This document shows positions 22,173 through 34,230 of a stretch of 64,000 nucleotides of DNA, one piece after another. The notes under the pieces were generated by a model. That model searched no databases and was not told where the DNA came from. It saw only the letters and a program-made list of their open reading frames with translations. The stretch comes from Triglochin maritima (taxonomy: Eukaryota > Streptophyta > Magnoliopsida > Alismatales > Juncaginaceae): contig OY821787.1 of assembly GCA_963682175.1 (NCBI GenBank), forward strand, positions 15,602,501 to 15,666,500. Direction: 5' to 3'. Numbering within the stretch: position 1 is the first letter of the stretch; each line of letters opens with the position of its first letter. The position numbers and the translations under genes were made by a program.

Positions 22173-22847
22173 CATGAGGAGGAGCTTGAGTGCTCTACTT
22201 TCTCTTGGGCCAATGAGAAGAAGGAATTCCCTTGTGTAAAGGACATAGCAAGGGACCATGAGGGTTTGCATGGGACACACTTAGTGGACGACCCTAAAAG
22301 GCAAGATGACAAAAAACGTGATGGGCATGTGGTGCATGAAGAGGAGCCATCACGTGATGGGGAAGTGGAGTTTCAGTTTGAGCCATGGAATGGGAATGCA
22401 AATTCTGTTAGAAGGGGGTCCACACCATTTGGTTTAATTGGTGAGCATCAAGGGCATGAGGGACACTTAGTGAAGGCTTCTCAAAGTGAGGGGAATGGGA
22501 AAGGTGAGCCAAATTTGGTACATGGAATGGAGGTACAAAATTTTAATGGGGAACTACTATATGAGGCTGCACCAAGGGCATGTGAGGCAGACCAAAGAAG
22601 TGTGGGGAGAGCCACGACAATAGAGGAAATTGTAGGGAGTAAAGGGCATGAGCAAAGGGAAGGCCGAAATGATCAAAGCGGACTCGCATCGTTGGTCCAA
22701 GAGGATCTAAATTGGATATCTCCACAAATGGTGGCACGTGCTAAGGGACCTAAACTGAAATCAGCAACACATTGTGGGGGGAGATTCAACATACTAGGAG
22801 ACGGGCTGAACTTGGGGACAAGTGGAGAAGGGGGGCACCACCACTAA
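22173..22847 (+). pseudogene. LINE ORF1 C-terminal fragment
   Basis: An open frame runs from the LINE's 5' truncation point to a stop at 22847, overlapping the upstream open part of ORF2. The sequence is rich in Gly, Glu, Asp and His with no RRM or zinc knuckle that I can see, and the N-terminal part of ORF1 is missing. It is assigned to ORF1 by position only: L1 elements encode an RNA-binding ORF1 just before ORF2. Confidence 0.55.
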
Positions 22848-22923
22848 GGCGATTCGGGAGAAAGATAACCAACACAACAATCTCATGTGGAGGTCAAGGG
22901 GGTCACCCCGCACCTTTAAATCC

Positions 22924-25900
22924 ATGAATATCCTATTTTGGAATGTGTGTGGCACAAATGGACTTGGTCGTGCACTAATGATAAGGGGTCGAATAAAGGA
23001 AGTAAACCCGGATGTGGTGTGTGTGATGGAGCATATGGTCAAGTACAAGAGGATTGAGTGATTCAAAAGAGCCATTTGGCCCCACGCATGGATGTCAAAT
23101 AGTGTGATAGTAGACTCGGGGCGGATTCTAGTGCTATGGAATGACCAAAAAGTGGACATGAGGGTCACCTTTGAAACGTCACAATTGCTACACTTTCGGG
23201 CCAGCTTGAAGGGAGATGGAAGCGAGTTTGATATCACAGCGATCTACGGGGAAAATGGGCATGTGGATAGGAGAGTATTGTGGAATGACCTTCTACAAGT
23301 AGCTCCAAATGATTCAAGGCCATGGATAGTGGGGGTGACTTCAATTACATCAGGAAGCTGAGCGAGAAACGTGGAGGTGCTGCTGGAAACGAGGTTGCCA
23401 TGTCAGAATTTAACGAGTGTATTGATGCACTCCAACTCCTTGAGATGCCATCTACCGGCAACGAGTTCACTTGGTCAAATTCTTCTGAGGGTAGTGCTTG
23501 TATCGAGACACGGATTGACCGGATTCTAATCAACAATGCATGGCTCGAGATGTTCCCAAAATCCTATTACCTTGCTGGTGAGAAGGACCTCAGTGACCAC
23601 ACCATGCTCATCATCAAGACGGAAGGAAACGAAAGACAAAAGAAACAGATGTTTCGCTTCGAAAACCATTGGGCTAAGCATGAAGAGTTTAGGAGTATTG
23701 TGGGACAAGCTTGGACCAAGTATATAAGAGGCACACCTATGGTTCAGATGGTGGGAAAGCTACATGAAGTAAAGGAGAGGCTTATCCAGTGGAGCACCTC
23801 TAAATTTGGGAATGTGAACCAAAAGGTGGGAGAGGCCTGGGCTGCTCTAGAGGAAGCTAGGAGAAGTAGGGCAGCAAACCCACTTGATGTTGCGCTTATC
23901 CTTGCTGAGGGAGAAGCAAAAGATGGCCTTGCTCGGATTCTTGCTCGGGAGGAGTCCATTATTTGACAAAAATCAAGAGTCAAGTGGCTGAAGGAGGGGG
24001 ACCGGAACACTAGATTTTCCATGCGCACCTTAGAGTGAGGAGAGCCACCAACCAAGTGAGACGAGTGGGTGAGGGTTCCACTTTCGTGGAGGAGGAAGGA
24101 GAGATCCGGGACGATTTCCGGCATTTTTATGCTAACTTGTTGCTCATGATTTGCAGGTGAAACCCCTCCCCCCTTCTGTCATCCTACCACAAATCCTACC
24201 AGCAGAGGGGACGGAGTTAACATGACCCCTTGAGATGAAGGAGCTCGAAATGGTAGTGCTAAACGCAAATATAGATAAAGCACCGGGACCGGATGGCTTT
24301 AATGCAAAGTTCTTCAAAGCCACTTGGGAAATCATCAAAAGGGACATGTTTAATGCCATGAGTTCCTGTCTAGAGAGTGGAAAGGTGCTAGCCAAATGGA
24401 ATGCCACATCAATTATGATTATCCCTACGAAGAAAGCACCGCTTTTGGTGGAGGACTACCGACCCATTGCTTTATGCAACATGATATATAGGTTCACATC
24501 AAAAGTGCTTGCGAATCGTTTGAAGGGGCTGCTGCCACGCCTCATCGGGAGAGTCAAAGTACCTTCGTTCAAGGCAGGAGAATTGGGGACAACATCCTCC
24601 TTGCCCATGAATTATGCCATAACCTCCACCTAGACAAAGGAATGGGCCGAATGTGCATTAAACTAGACATCCGGAAAACCTACGATTCCGTCTCTTAGGA
24701 TTTCCTCCATGAAGTGTTGATCAGATTTGGATTCCCCGTTAAGTGGAGAAGGCTTATCATGAGTTGTGTCAAAGCCTCGTTCGTGGTGACAGTCAATGGG
24801 GCAAATTCAGAATCCTTTATGGCCAGCAACGGCTTGAGACAAGGTGACCCCTTGGCCCCCTACTTGTTTGTGCTTTGCATGGAGGTTTTGAGTGAGATGG
24901 TGAAGAAGGAGGTCCTGACTGGAGGTATCCAGCCACTAGTGTGTGGAGATGTTCCTGTTTCACACCTTCTTTTTGCTGATGATGTCCTTCTATTCGCAAA
25001 GGCAACAAAGGAAAATGCAAGAGCTATCCGAGGTGTACTTAAGGAGTTCACAACTTGCTCGGGGCTGAGCTTTAGTGCCTCGAAGAGCCAAATTTTCATG
25101 GGAAGCGGAGTGCCACAAGGGTCCTGGATTGCGACCCATCTTGGCATGGAGAGAAAGGAGTTCCCGGTAACATACCTTGGGTTGTCGTTGTTCTCCGGGA
25201 GGATGGGAAGGACCCACTGTGTTTCGTTGATAAACAAGGTGAAAGAAAGGCTTAGTACGTGGCAGCAAAACTTCTTGATGATGGCTGGTCGAGTGGAGCT
25301 TGTGACAAGTGTACTCGTCTCCCTTAGCATTTATTGGACGTCCGCGTTCCTAATTCCCCGGAAAGTGTTAAAGGAGATCGAGAGACTAATGTGTCACTTC
25401 ATCTCAGGAGGCCCGAAGAAGTGGTAGCAGTAGCCTGGAAAGACGTGTGTCTAGCAAAGGAGGAAGGAGGCCTTGGTCTTAAGCGCTTGTCGGAGTGGAA
25501 TGATGTAGGCCTCCTCCGCTTATTTTGGCTTGTGGTGGCGGAAGGAAATGCACTTTGGGTGAAGTGTAAACGCCGAAAGTACTTGAGGACTCAATCCATT
25601 TGGCTTGCACGACCCCCATCCACCTCCTCATGGGCATGGAAAGGGATACTCCGAGTCCGAGACATTGCTAGAAAGCACATCCAATATGAGGTGGGAAATG
25701 GAGAAGACATCCGGTTTTTCCAATACCCTTGGTGTGGTGAACCGTTTCAAAACGAAAGGTGGGGGGAGCGATTACACTATGAATTAGGAGTGCCGTGGGA
25801 CACGAAAGTGTCGTACTTCATTAGAGAGGGAGTGTGGAACCTCCCCCCACCACGCTGCACATTTATGGAGGAAGTCCACCAACGAATATTGAGTACGAGA

Positions 25901-26508
25901 ATTCATGGAGGCATGGACCATCCTAAGCGAGTGAACGGAGTGGGAAAGACACTTGGCATCAAAGAAGTGTGGAGATGGGTCAAGATGCCAGGGAGGAAGG
26001 TAGCGTGGGCTGGAATGATTTGGCACAAGTATGTCATCCCAAAGCATGCCATCACGACTTGGAGAGTATTACGAGGACGTCTACTCACAAAGAGCTTGAT
26101 GAACAAACGGGGAGCAACACTACACTCGGGGTGTAGCCTTTGCGAGGGAGGCGAGGAAGACATTGAGCATTTGTTTTGGGGTGTGAATACATAAAGAAGG
26201 TATGGGCAGAAATCTTGCACCTTTTAAAGCTTAACCACAGGATGGCACACTCCTTAGAGGCTGAAGCTATACGTATTTCACACATAGGAGGAAGCCGGCT
26301 TCATATTGTGGTACGGAGATGGGTCTTCCAAGCCATGATACACGAGTGCTGGCTGGAACGAAACCGAAGGATCTTCGATGGAGAAAAGCAACACCCAACG
26401 CATATTGTGGCTGTTATCAAGGACATGGTTCGCAGCCTTTGGGACAAAGTAAAAAAACTTGCCAAGAGTGACGAGGAAGACAACCGATCCCACCTCATGT
26501 GGACATAG
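22924..26508 (+). pseudogene. LINE ORF2 pseudogene (endonuclease, reverse transcriptase, zf-RVT)
   Basis: The first in-frame ATG is 22924, giving MNILFWNVCGTNGLGR, an AP-endonuclease start. The endonuclease continues to about 23620 with a GDFN-type motif across a frameshift near 23325, then RIDRILIN and SDH. The reverse transcriptase spans about 24235-25430, with DKAPGPDGFNAKFF, YRPIALCN, LRQGDPLAPYLF and the catalytic SHLLFADDVLLF (about 24959-24997). The zf-RVT domain is at about 25960-26200 (WRVLRGRLLTKS, CSLCEGGEEDIEHLFWGC). Stops at about 23059 and 23964 and at least five frame changes make it inactive. The intact enzyme would nick target DNA and prime reverse transcription there. Confidence 0.9.
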
Positions 26509-26717
26509 CTTGTTGTTTGGTCCTCGTTTTGTTTGTATAGTCACTTCACCTACAATGCTGACATGATATATTGTTTAGTGTAGGGTAGAGGCCGGGTATG
26601 CATGTGGCATACACCCGCATTCATCATGGCTCAGTTTTGTACTCAATTTTGTAGGTTGTAAACTTTACTTAGATTTATAAAATTCGAGGCTAAGCCTCCC
26701 TTTTGCTTTGCAAAAAA

Positions 26718-27306
26718 AGTAGTTCCATCCCCTTTGGGAGTGGAGTAGATGTTTTTACATATTATGTAGATGGAATGAATGCTAAACATTGTTGTATGTG
26801 AGAAATGTTAGTATGCTTGTTTGAATTAATGAGAACACTTAACTTGATGGTTTCTGCCATAATGTGTAGGTACATTCCATGCTTGCTTAGGTTCTTAATA
26901 ACAAACTTGTCATGCTCATATTAATCACTTAGGTTAGTGCTTTGAATGATAGGTCATGTCATGATGTACTTCTTATGCATTACAAACACTAACTACACTT
27001 GAGCTTATTGTATGCATTCGTCACTTCTTATTTCATGTGTACACACACTCCACCCTTTAGGGGTTTTCCATTCTTGATTTCTATCTTCTTCTATTAGTCG
27101 TTTAGTTTTAGTTTGTTTTGTACTTTCATTTCCTTCCTTGTTGCTACTAGTTTAGTGTAGTTTAGTTTAATCAATCTCTTCTCCCCTTTGTTTCCCACTC
27201 GCCTTCGAACTAACCAAAGTCGACACACCTCCCTGCGGATCGACCCGTATTTTTCACCACTTCAACGCGGTCGTGTACTTGCGGTTATTTTAAAACGTTC
27301 AACCAT
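26718..27306 (+). repeat. 3' LTR, second part
   Basis: Continues the LTR after the LINE (AGTAGTTCCATCCCC matches the region near 5666 of the first element). It ends in CAACCA at 27306 after the U5 motif region GTGTACTTGCGGTT. Confidence 0.8.
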
Positions 27307-27312
27307 AAATCT

Positions 27313-28980
27313 CCATCTTCCAATCCCAAGTTGACAATTTGTTCCATATAAGTCATTACGTAGTAAGCGCATTCAGCATTTCCAACTTGTCTACAGTACT
27401 ACGACAATCACAAATACAAATAATCATGATTATATCCAAACGATGAAATGAATGCATATTAATGGTTTCATGGTTTACTTTAATAATGAACAATTTTACC
27501 TTCATGGCATGCCAAGTTGTTAGCTTCTTCTGACTCCTTCTTCAACCCATCATTTTATATATATCCATGGCTCTATCAAAATTACACCAATGGTCAGACA
27601 TTTTACTCAAATATGCAACTATTGAAAAATTAGTTAATTAATTTAAATTAACTATACTAAAAGTAACTTACAACTTAACAATATTCTTCAATGATTTCCT
27701 TGGTTTATTTGATGCTAGAGGATCAAACCAATATGCAGTATTCGTACTAGGAACCAAAATGGCCAACATCCAATGATCATTGTAAATCAATCATGTAAAA
27801 ATAACTTTATTAATCCCCTAAAACTAATATAAGAAGTAATATAAAATATAATGAAATACTTACGCCTCCCAATATGGTGCTAGAAATAAATTCTTCTCGT
27901 TTTCACGCATAATCTTAGCAATCTTATACGGTCTATTGTCATCGCTTGAATTGCCTTGAAACATGAATATGTAGGACACAAATAACCAACTTTTTTCCCA
28001 TACGGAAATTCGTAGAGAAGTCTATTCAAGAAGAAATATATCATAAATAATATCAAAAGAATTCGTAATTGTAATTTTTAATATAAAAAGGACAAAATGA
28101 CTTAGTTTAATTAAACTTGGATGATTGTTATACACAACTTTTCCATCCTCAAAAATTGCATGACATCTTTTATTACAACATACAACTTACTTTCGATGCC
28201 ATCGTCGGTCATTTTTCCTACAATTTCTTTATTCATCACACTTTCAACTGTAGAATCTGCATCCTTATGTCGTATGAAATTGTATAACATTTGACAATTT
28301 GGAGGAAATTGTCTCTCGTCAAATACAATTTCATTTTCAGAGTGCTTGGATGTTGGACCTTCAACCTTTTAAAATTAAAAACCTATATTATTAGAACTCC
28401 TTCACATGATTACTATATATCAACAATTTAGGAAATTATTAGATTTAAAGTTGATACATTTGGATTCGCATTTATTTTAATAAATGAACGAGGCCATTGC
28501 AACACCCATCCTTCAAGATCGCCCACCGTGTGAACTTCAGATTCAGGAATTGGTAGGAGTGCATCACCACAGACAATTTTTCCAAAATCACCTTCAAATT
28601 CTTGGATTCAATTTATTGACCATGATGCAACTTTAGTGTGTACACATTTCCATATGCTACATGTCGCATATCCGGATCATTCACAAAGAGTTCACATTGG
28701 GCTTCATCCTATATATTTTGAAACAAAATTTATCACATGTACTGCAATGCAAAATGAAAAATAAATACTTATAATTTGTAATTTTACCTGAAAATGATCA
28801 AGTGTGTCCTGTTCAGATACTTCTTGGGGGAACACTTCCCTAGGTTTTACACTGGAAGCAATACAGGGTGTTGGTACATCTGTGGCAATATCGGTGGCAA
28901 TATCGGTGGAAACTCCAAGGTGTTTATACAAACTCTTCACCAAGTTTTTGAGGCGATGGATCTTCTCATCGCATATCACG
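27313..28980 (-). pseudogene. Ulp1-like (C48) cysteine protease ORF remnant, CACTA-associated type
   Basis: Minus-strand pieces, read from high to low coordinates: an exon-like stretch at about 28788-28979 (CDEKIHRLKNLVKSLYKHLG), a VAYGNVY-type segment near 28630-28720, KNLFLAPYWEA ending at a GT donor near 27868, then the catalytic region NDHWMLAILVPS (His, about 27756-27785) and YWFDPLAS (Asp, about 27716-27735), and finally QVGNAECAYYVMTYM (Gln and Cys, about 27345-27390). That order and spacing is the C48 His-Asp-Gln-Cys signature of SUMO-protease-like domains carried by many plant CACTA and Mutator elements. Stops between segments may be introns or decay. No transposase is directly attached, so the parent element is inferred. 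Confidence 0.65.
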
Positions 28981-28990
28981 TGATCAACTT

Positions 28991-29370
28991 GGGAATGGCT
29001 TCGTGCGAATGATGATGAACCAAAATATTGACGTAGTCCTATTCGACTACCTACACCGTGTATTCACTAAGGATGCTCCTTCTTACCCAAGGTTGTGGAC
29101 AATATATCATTTCTTCCATCTGAAATAAACTCTCCTTGGGAAGCTTTTATTGAAAGTTCATCATATACAAAATTAATTTTAAAACTTATTATTAATTAAT
29201 AACCACATACGTACACAAAGCATAAAAATTAAACTTATTATTAATAGCCATTGGTGGATTGTTTTGGCCCAATTTGCCACTAATTTCTCCCGTGACTTGA
29301 ACTTATTTATTTGAGACTACAAAGAAAGCAATTACAGTTGTCGGATTGCTCCCAGATTCATCTGTCACTT
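28991..29370. other. Unassigned AT-rich spacer
   Basis: No coding or repeat family recognised. Lies between the protease remnant and an LTR remnant. Confidence 0.3.
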
Positions 29371-31136
29371 TATTGACATCATATCATGCATATATTTGTG
29401 TCTTATATCTTTTATTTTTAGCCTAGAAAATGCTACGTAACGAGTTTTATGTTTATGTTTCAGGAATAAACAGGTTTGAGAAGAAGAGATTTAAAAAGGA
29501 CTTGAGAGAAAGGAAAAAGACTAAGTTGCAAGACTTATGGACTAAGATGCGAAAGAGAAGGACCCGGATGTAAACCCAAAAGGACTAATTAGCAAAATCA
29601 AGCACTCCACACTTTCATGATGAGTATTTTGGAAATTGGATTCGGGTCGCAACTCACACAACCAATTAGGGTACCCTACAGAAGAAGAAACGAAGCTACA
29701 AAGAAGTCAGGCGAAACTGGGCCGGATCCAGGAGATTTATTCCACCAATTGGCGGTCCCAAACCGCTAATTGGCGGTCCTTTTAGCATCGGATCCAACCC
29801 GTCTTCTATCAGATGTGTATTAAGGTGTTGTATGCTATATTTGGTATGCGTTTAGTCCCATACCGGGGGATTGTCTCTGATTACTTTTTTCTATGACTAT
29901 AAATAGAATTCTTCCTTCTCCTTTGTATTTTACCCATTGCTTGGTTAAGTTTTAGTTCCTCTCGTGCTTTCATTTCCTTCTTTGTTGCTTACTAGTTTAG
30001 TTTAGTGTAATCACAACTTCTTCCCATCTTTTCCCACTTGCCTTTGAACAAACCAGAGTTGACACACCCCCTCGTGGACATGACCCGTACTTGTCGCATC
30101 TTCACCAACGCTGTGCACTTGCGGTAATTAAAACGACAACAATCGTCACTCTTTCTTCTATGAATAGCAATGTTTCTTCTTCCTTTCCTCTTCTTCTCCA
30201 CTTCCACCATTAGAGTAGGTTAGTTTTTACCCAATTTGGCTGCAAGTAGAGGAAGGTGGATGAAGATTGTAATCTCACACTTTCTTTAATATAATGTTGG
30301 ATTCATGTTCCTCTTGTCATTAACTTTCTTTCTATGCAATTAGTTTTTGATTTTGTTGGTTAGTTTTCTAGTTAGAGTTTTAGGTCATGATTAGTCTTAA
30401 TCTCTTGCTTTCCATGATTGTTATTATGATTAGTGAGTAGATCCATCCCATTTGGGGTGGAGGAAATGTAGTTGATGGTGAAGCGTATGATGGGTTCTTC
30501 TTATCTTGTGTCATTTCATGTGCTTAATGTAGATCTATACTTGTAACTTGCTAAAACTTGTATTAGATGGGATAATGGCCACACTAGGTACTTGTCTCAT
30601 GCTAGATCTAGAGTTTATGTTGTTGCTTGTATAGTTTATCTTTGTATGGAAGTGGTTTGTTACGTTTGAATGTTCGATTAGTAGAGAATGCATGAATGTA
30701 TTAAGTTGTATGGATGGTTAATTGGTCATAATGGCCATAATAGGTACTTAGTTCATTCTTGAGAACCCAAAGTGCATCTTAACTTCATGTCTAACTATAT
30801 TAGTCATGTATTCATGTAAATATAGTTGATGTTAATTAGACTCCACACTAGTTTCTAGTTGATGTCACATACTTTACACACTTGTACTTAATGAAATGAA
30901 GACCCACTCATGCACACACATCTCACTATTGCACCTCCACTCCAAGGGGTTTAGTTTAATTGTTGATTAATTCATCATTTAGTAGTTTGTTTAGCATAAT
31001 CCCTTCATTCTCCTCTCCTTTCCCACTCAAGCAGGGTAGTACCAACAACGCGCACAATTCCTCGTGGACACGACCCTTACTTGCCACCAGTTCACCGACG
31101 TCGTGTACTTGCGGTTTATTATAACTGACTCAATCA
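29371..31136 (+). repeat. Chimeric LTR remnant of the gag-only type family
   Basis: Starts TATTGACATCATATCATGC, homologous to LTR position ~4864. It carries palindromes (29742-29755, 29763-29776) and a TATA box (29898-29905). Near 29940 it jumps to the LTR's terminal part, ending near 30140 (GTGCACTTGCGGTAATT). A second LTR body then follows and ends CAATCA at 31136. This looks like two LTR copies collapsed by deletion. Confidence 0.65.
29742..29776 (+). promoter_or_regulatory. U3 palindromes of the LTR remnant
   Basis: CCACCAATTGGCGG and CCGCTAATTGGCGG, drifted copies of the family palindrome, about 120 bp upstream of TATAAATA. Confidence 0.6.
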
Positions 31137-32046
31137 GATAATGACTATTGGGAGAATTGGAGAGGAAAAAAAGGAATGTGTTTCTTTTCCTTTCTTTTCT
31201 CTTGTTTGGATAGCCACTATAACAAATAAGTTTCTCTTGTTGGGTGAACATCTTATTATAGAAAAGAAAATAAAAGAAACATACTAAAAAAACCAAAATG
31301 CCTTTCTTTCTTCATATTATGCAATAACATATATCATTCTACATTATCCTAATAATGTTAAGAACTATAAATTAAGACAAATAAAGCATGTCCACCAAAC
31401 ATGAATAATTAAAGCTATAGAAACCCAGTAATGTAACTAACCAACTTCAAAGCAACACATTTAAAAAAAAGCATTTCTCATGTAAAATAAGAAAACATAA
31501 ATGTAGAAATTCTACGGAAATACTTCAAATGAAGGAACCTTTTTTTGCTCTTCAAACACTATGACGTGGGTTGTAACAAAAAAGTTATTTAGGAATTCTA
31601 TGAACATACTTGAAAGACAACATCCTCTCACCATTCTAATACGAATAGTGTCTGAAACAAATTAAATAGCATGCATCATCATATCCAAATAATTCCTTCT
31701 ATCTTCTGAGGGACAATCAAAAAGAGCTCGAACTCTAGATGAATCACTCATAAGGAAGCTATAAGAGAGGAGATGTACTTCTCATTCAACAATTATGTTG
31801 CCAAGTTCAACAAAAACCTCTTCCTCAGTGTAAACACGGGGTCGTCCTTTTTCCAAAACTGTGTTACCATCTTGAACAGATATTAGTTCATTGATTGCAT
31901 GATTTATACCTTCACTTTCATCTTCAAATACCTCAGAATTTGTCTTTCTTTTCCTTGTTTTAGTGGAGGAGATGATCGGTGGTTCACATTAATGTCTTTA
32001 GGTGTATCTAGCATGATGAAACCAGGGTGCATGATAGAAAAACCAT

Positions 32047-32560
32047 CTATACCTCATTTTGTGACAACAACTCATCAATGTTTTCAACCAAATTGATATT
32101 TTCTTCATTTTCTGAGGTTGCCCACACACGTGTTTTCTCCTTTGCCTTTGCAAAAGTATCTCCATTTGCTCTATCTTTTGAAAATAGCATAAACAATTTG
32201 TCATAGTTAGGAAATGGAGTTTTTTTCCATTTTTGGCAGTTGGAACTTCCTGTGAAAAAATTAGGAAAACATAACAAGTATTAATAAAAACTAAATTATA
32301 CATAAAAAACGAACCAAATATTAATAGCCTTTAATTATTTTCAAATTAAAATATTAAAGAGAAAACAAACCTCTAATAGCTCCTCCCAAACATCAGGCTC
32401 TGCTTCCCACATTTTGGTAATTTTGTTCCACTAAAAACCACTCATTCGGTTCCTAAAGAGTTCATGACACACATTGAAATTCGTTTTAAGAGTTTTCATG
32501 TGATTTTTAACCATTGTCTTGTCAAAACCCTATTCAACTTTTGACTTAATTCTTTCACAA
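32047..32560 (-). pseudogene. Harbinger ORF1, Myb/SANT-like DNA-binding protein pseudogene
   Basis: Two minus-strand segments match the plant Myb/SANT-like proteins that accompany Harbinger transposases. One reads SGF-stop-WN followed by MWEAEPDVWEELLE (about 32370-32450) and ends at a GT donor. The next reads FPNYDKLFMLFSKDRANGD (about 32150-32215), the usual phrase after the DNA-binding domain. An in-frame stop and a frameshift inactivate it. In active elements this protein helps the transposase bind the ends and enter the nucleus. Confidence 0.65.
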
Positions 32561-33049
32561 TATTAACATACGCAGTAGAGGTAAAACTCCATCCACTATG
32601 TTTCCAAGCTCTTGTAGAGTAAGCAATGAATCGAGAAGAAGCACATCCATTTGCTAAGTCCACTTCTCATTATTATTCCTTTCATTTAATTTGTCCATCT
32701 GTGTAGCACAATAAATAACATGGAATGAGAAAAGGCATATTTTTTGTTTATGGTTATAATAAAACAAGAAAAAAAACACATACAAATTATAGAATACAAT
32801 AATACATGAATCTTCATTATGATTAATTCATTTTTAATATAGTGTTCATTGTTCAAGCAATGAAGCAACAATCAAACAAATTTACAAGTGTCAGCAAAAA
32901 CATATATCCCAATAAGCTTTGTATAACAACGTTAACAATACCACTACTGACAAACAACATTAATTTAATTCATATTCTTCTCACATTGCAGTTGATATAT
33001 TATCTCTAGTCAACTCTCCTATTCTATATTTTGCATTATTTACATCTCC

Positions 33050-34230
33050 GCAATGACTTTCCTCTAGACCTTCTGTACCATGTAACATATCTTCATCTAC
33101 TTCATTAATAGGCTCGTCATCCGGCTCAATACCCATTAAGAAGTTGTGAATGACTCAACAAGCTATAACAATCTCAATTTCAACTCGCAAAGAGTAAGTT
33201 GGTTATGTCATTCCTGCAATAATAGGAAATCTCTTCTCGAGGACACCAAATGCTCTTTTCATTGTATTTCTGATGAATGTTGATTGTTGAATAGTTCTTT
33301 TGCATTTTGAGGTTCACGTGACAAGTACTCTTTCAAATGGTAACACACACCTCTATAAGGAGTTATAAGTCCACCTCTAAGCATGTATCCACCATCGACA
33401 ATGTAGTATTTTCCTATATTAATAATATGTACATGTAAGAATATATACATTAGCTAAACTACCAAACAATTGTGTTTGTGTGTACCTGAAGGGATTACTA
33501 ATTTATCTTCTCTGGTAAGAGCATTTTTAATAATACGGCTATCAGAAGTTGTACCCTCCTATCCAGGTAAAACATAAGTAAATTTCAAATTAAAGGAGCA
33601 CCCAGCTAAAACATTTTGTGTTGTATACTCTTTTCTACCACGAAACCTTGGTGCATCTTTAGATGGCACCTTAACGTGGATATGAGTCCCGTCAATTGCG
33701 TCAATGCAATCCTAACATTTAGTTATTATATTGTTAGATTATGACTAACAAATTGACACCAAAAATAAATAACATTTAAGGCCAAATTATTTACCTTAAA
33801 ATATGAGTAGAATCGAATACTATGTTGAATCTCAGGAGGAACTTCAATACCATTTGGTTGCTTAATGAAATGCTCTTCCATGGATATAACTGCTCGTAGA
33901 ACTCGATGAAAATGACAACTCACGGTCTCAGCAGAATATCGAAAAAAGAATTGGATAGTCTGACTCATCACATTGTGGGCTAATATATGAAGACATACTA
34001 CAACTTTTTCTCTTATAGTTGACTTTCTAGTGTCAGTTAGACACTAAATGTGTGAAGCATGTTGCAAAAAAATCAAACGATTACATACCCATTCGAATAA
34101 TGTCGCGGCACTTACTAGTTTTAACTGACTAAGTAACTCATCACGTATAATGTCTTTCAATATATATTGGTCTAATGGATCGGTCCACGTAGCTGCCACA
34201 ACGAAACCATTGAGGCATGATTAAGAAATG
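33050..34230 (-). pseudogene. Harbinger DDE transposase pseudogene (HARBI1-like)
   Basis: The minus strand, read from about 34230, gives ETVSCHFHRVLRAVISM and PPEIQHSIRFYSYFK (33780-33930). The first catalytic Asp is in DCIDAIDGTHIHVKVPS (about 33665-33710); RFRGRKEYTTQNVLAGCSF follows; the second Asp is in EGTTSDSRII (about 33530-33565), preceded by an in-frame TAG where a Trp is normal. KYYIVDGGY and PYRGVCYHLKEY (33330-33420) come next, then RNTMKRAFGVLEKRFPI (about 33225-33270). In relatives this last motif has Glu just before Arg as the third catalytic residue; here it is Lys. The stop, a frameshift near 33290 and the Lys make it inactive. Confidence 0.85.

Larger units (their letters stand above)
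22172..26717 (+). mobile_element. L1-type LINE, 5'-truncated in ORF1 (4546 bp)
   Basis: Inserted in the LTR with the target-site duplication AGTAGTT at 22165-22171 and 26718-26724; it ends in a short poly(A). It contains the end of ORF1 (22173-22847) and a broken ORF2 with endonuclease, reverse transcriptase and zf-RVT domains. The 3' UTR carries ATGTGGCATACACCC and GAGGCTAAGCCTCC, shared with the fragment at 12432-13280. Confidence 0.9.
19528..27306 (+). mobile_element. Second gag-only element copy, 3' half, interrupted by a LINE
   Basis: From 19528 it matches 3027 onward of the first element: the end of the gag-like ORF, the 3' non-coding module (internal PPT near 20087-20100, coding-like block 21153-21221, PPT 21347-21364) and a 3' LTR from 21365. 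The LTR is split at 22171/26718 by a LINE and ends at 27306. The 5' half was replaced by a Copia element or lost. The residual gag frame (19528-19747) has frameshifts relative to 3027-3242. Confidence 0.85.

Noticed and set aside
22266..22847. A stand-alone host gene
   Set aside because: The frame starts at the LINE truncation point without an ATG context and lies directly before ORF2, so it is the tail of LINE ORF1.
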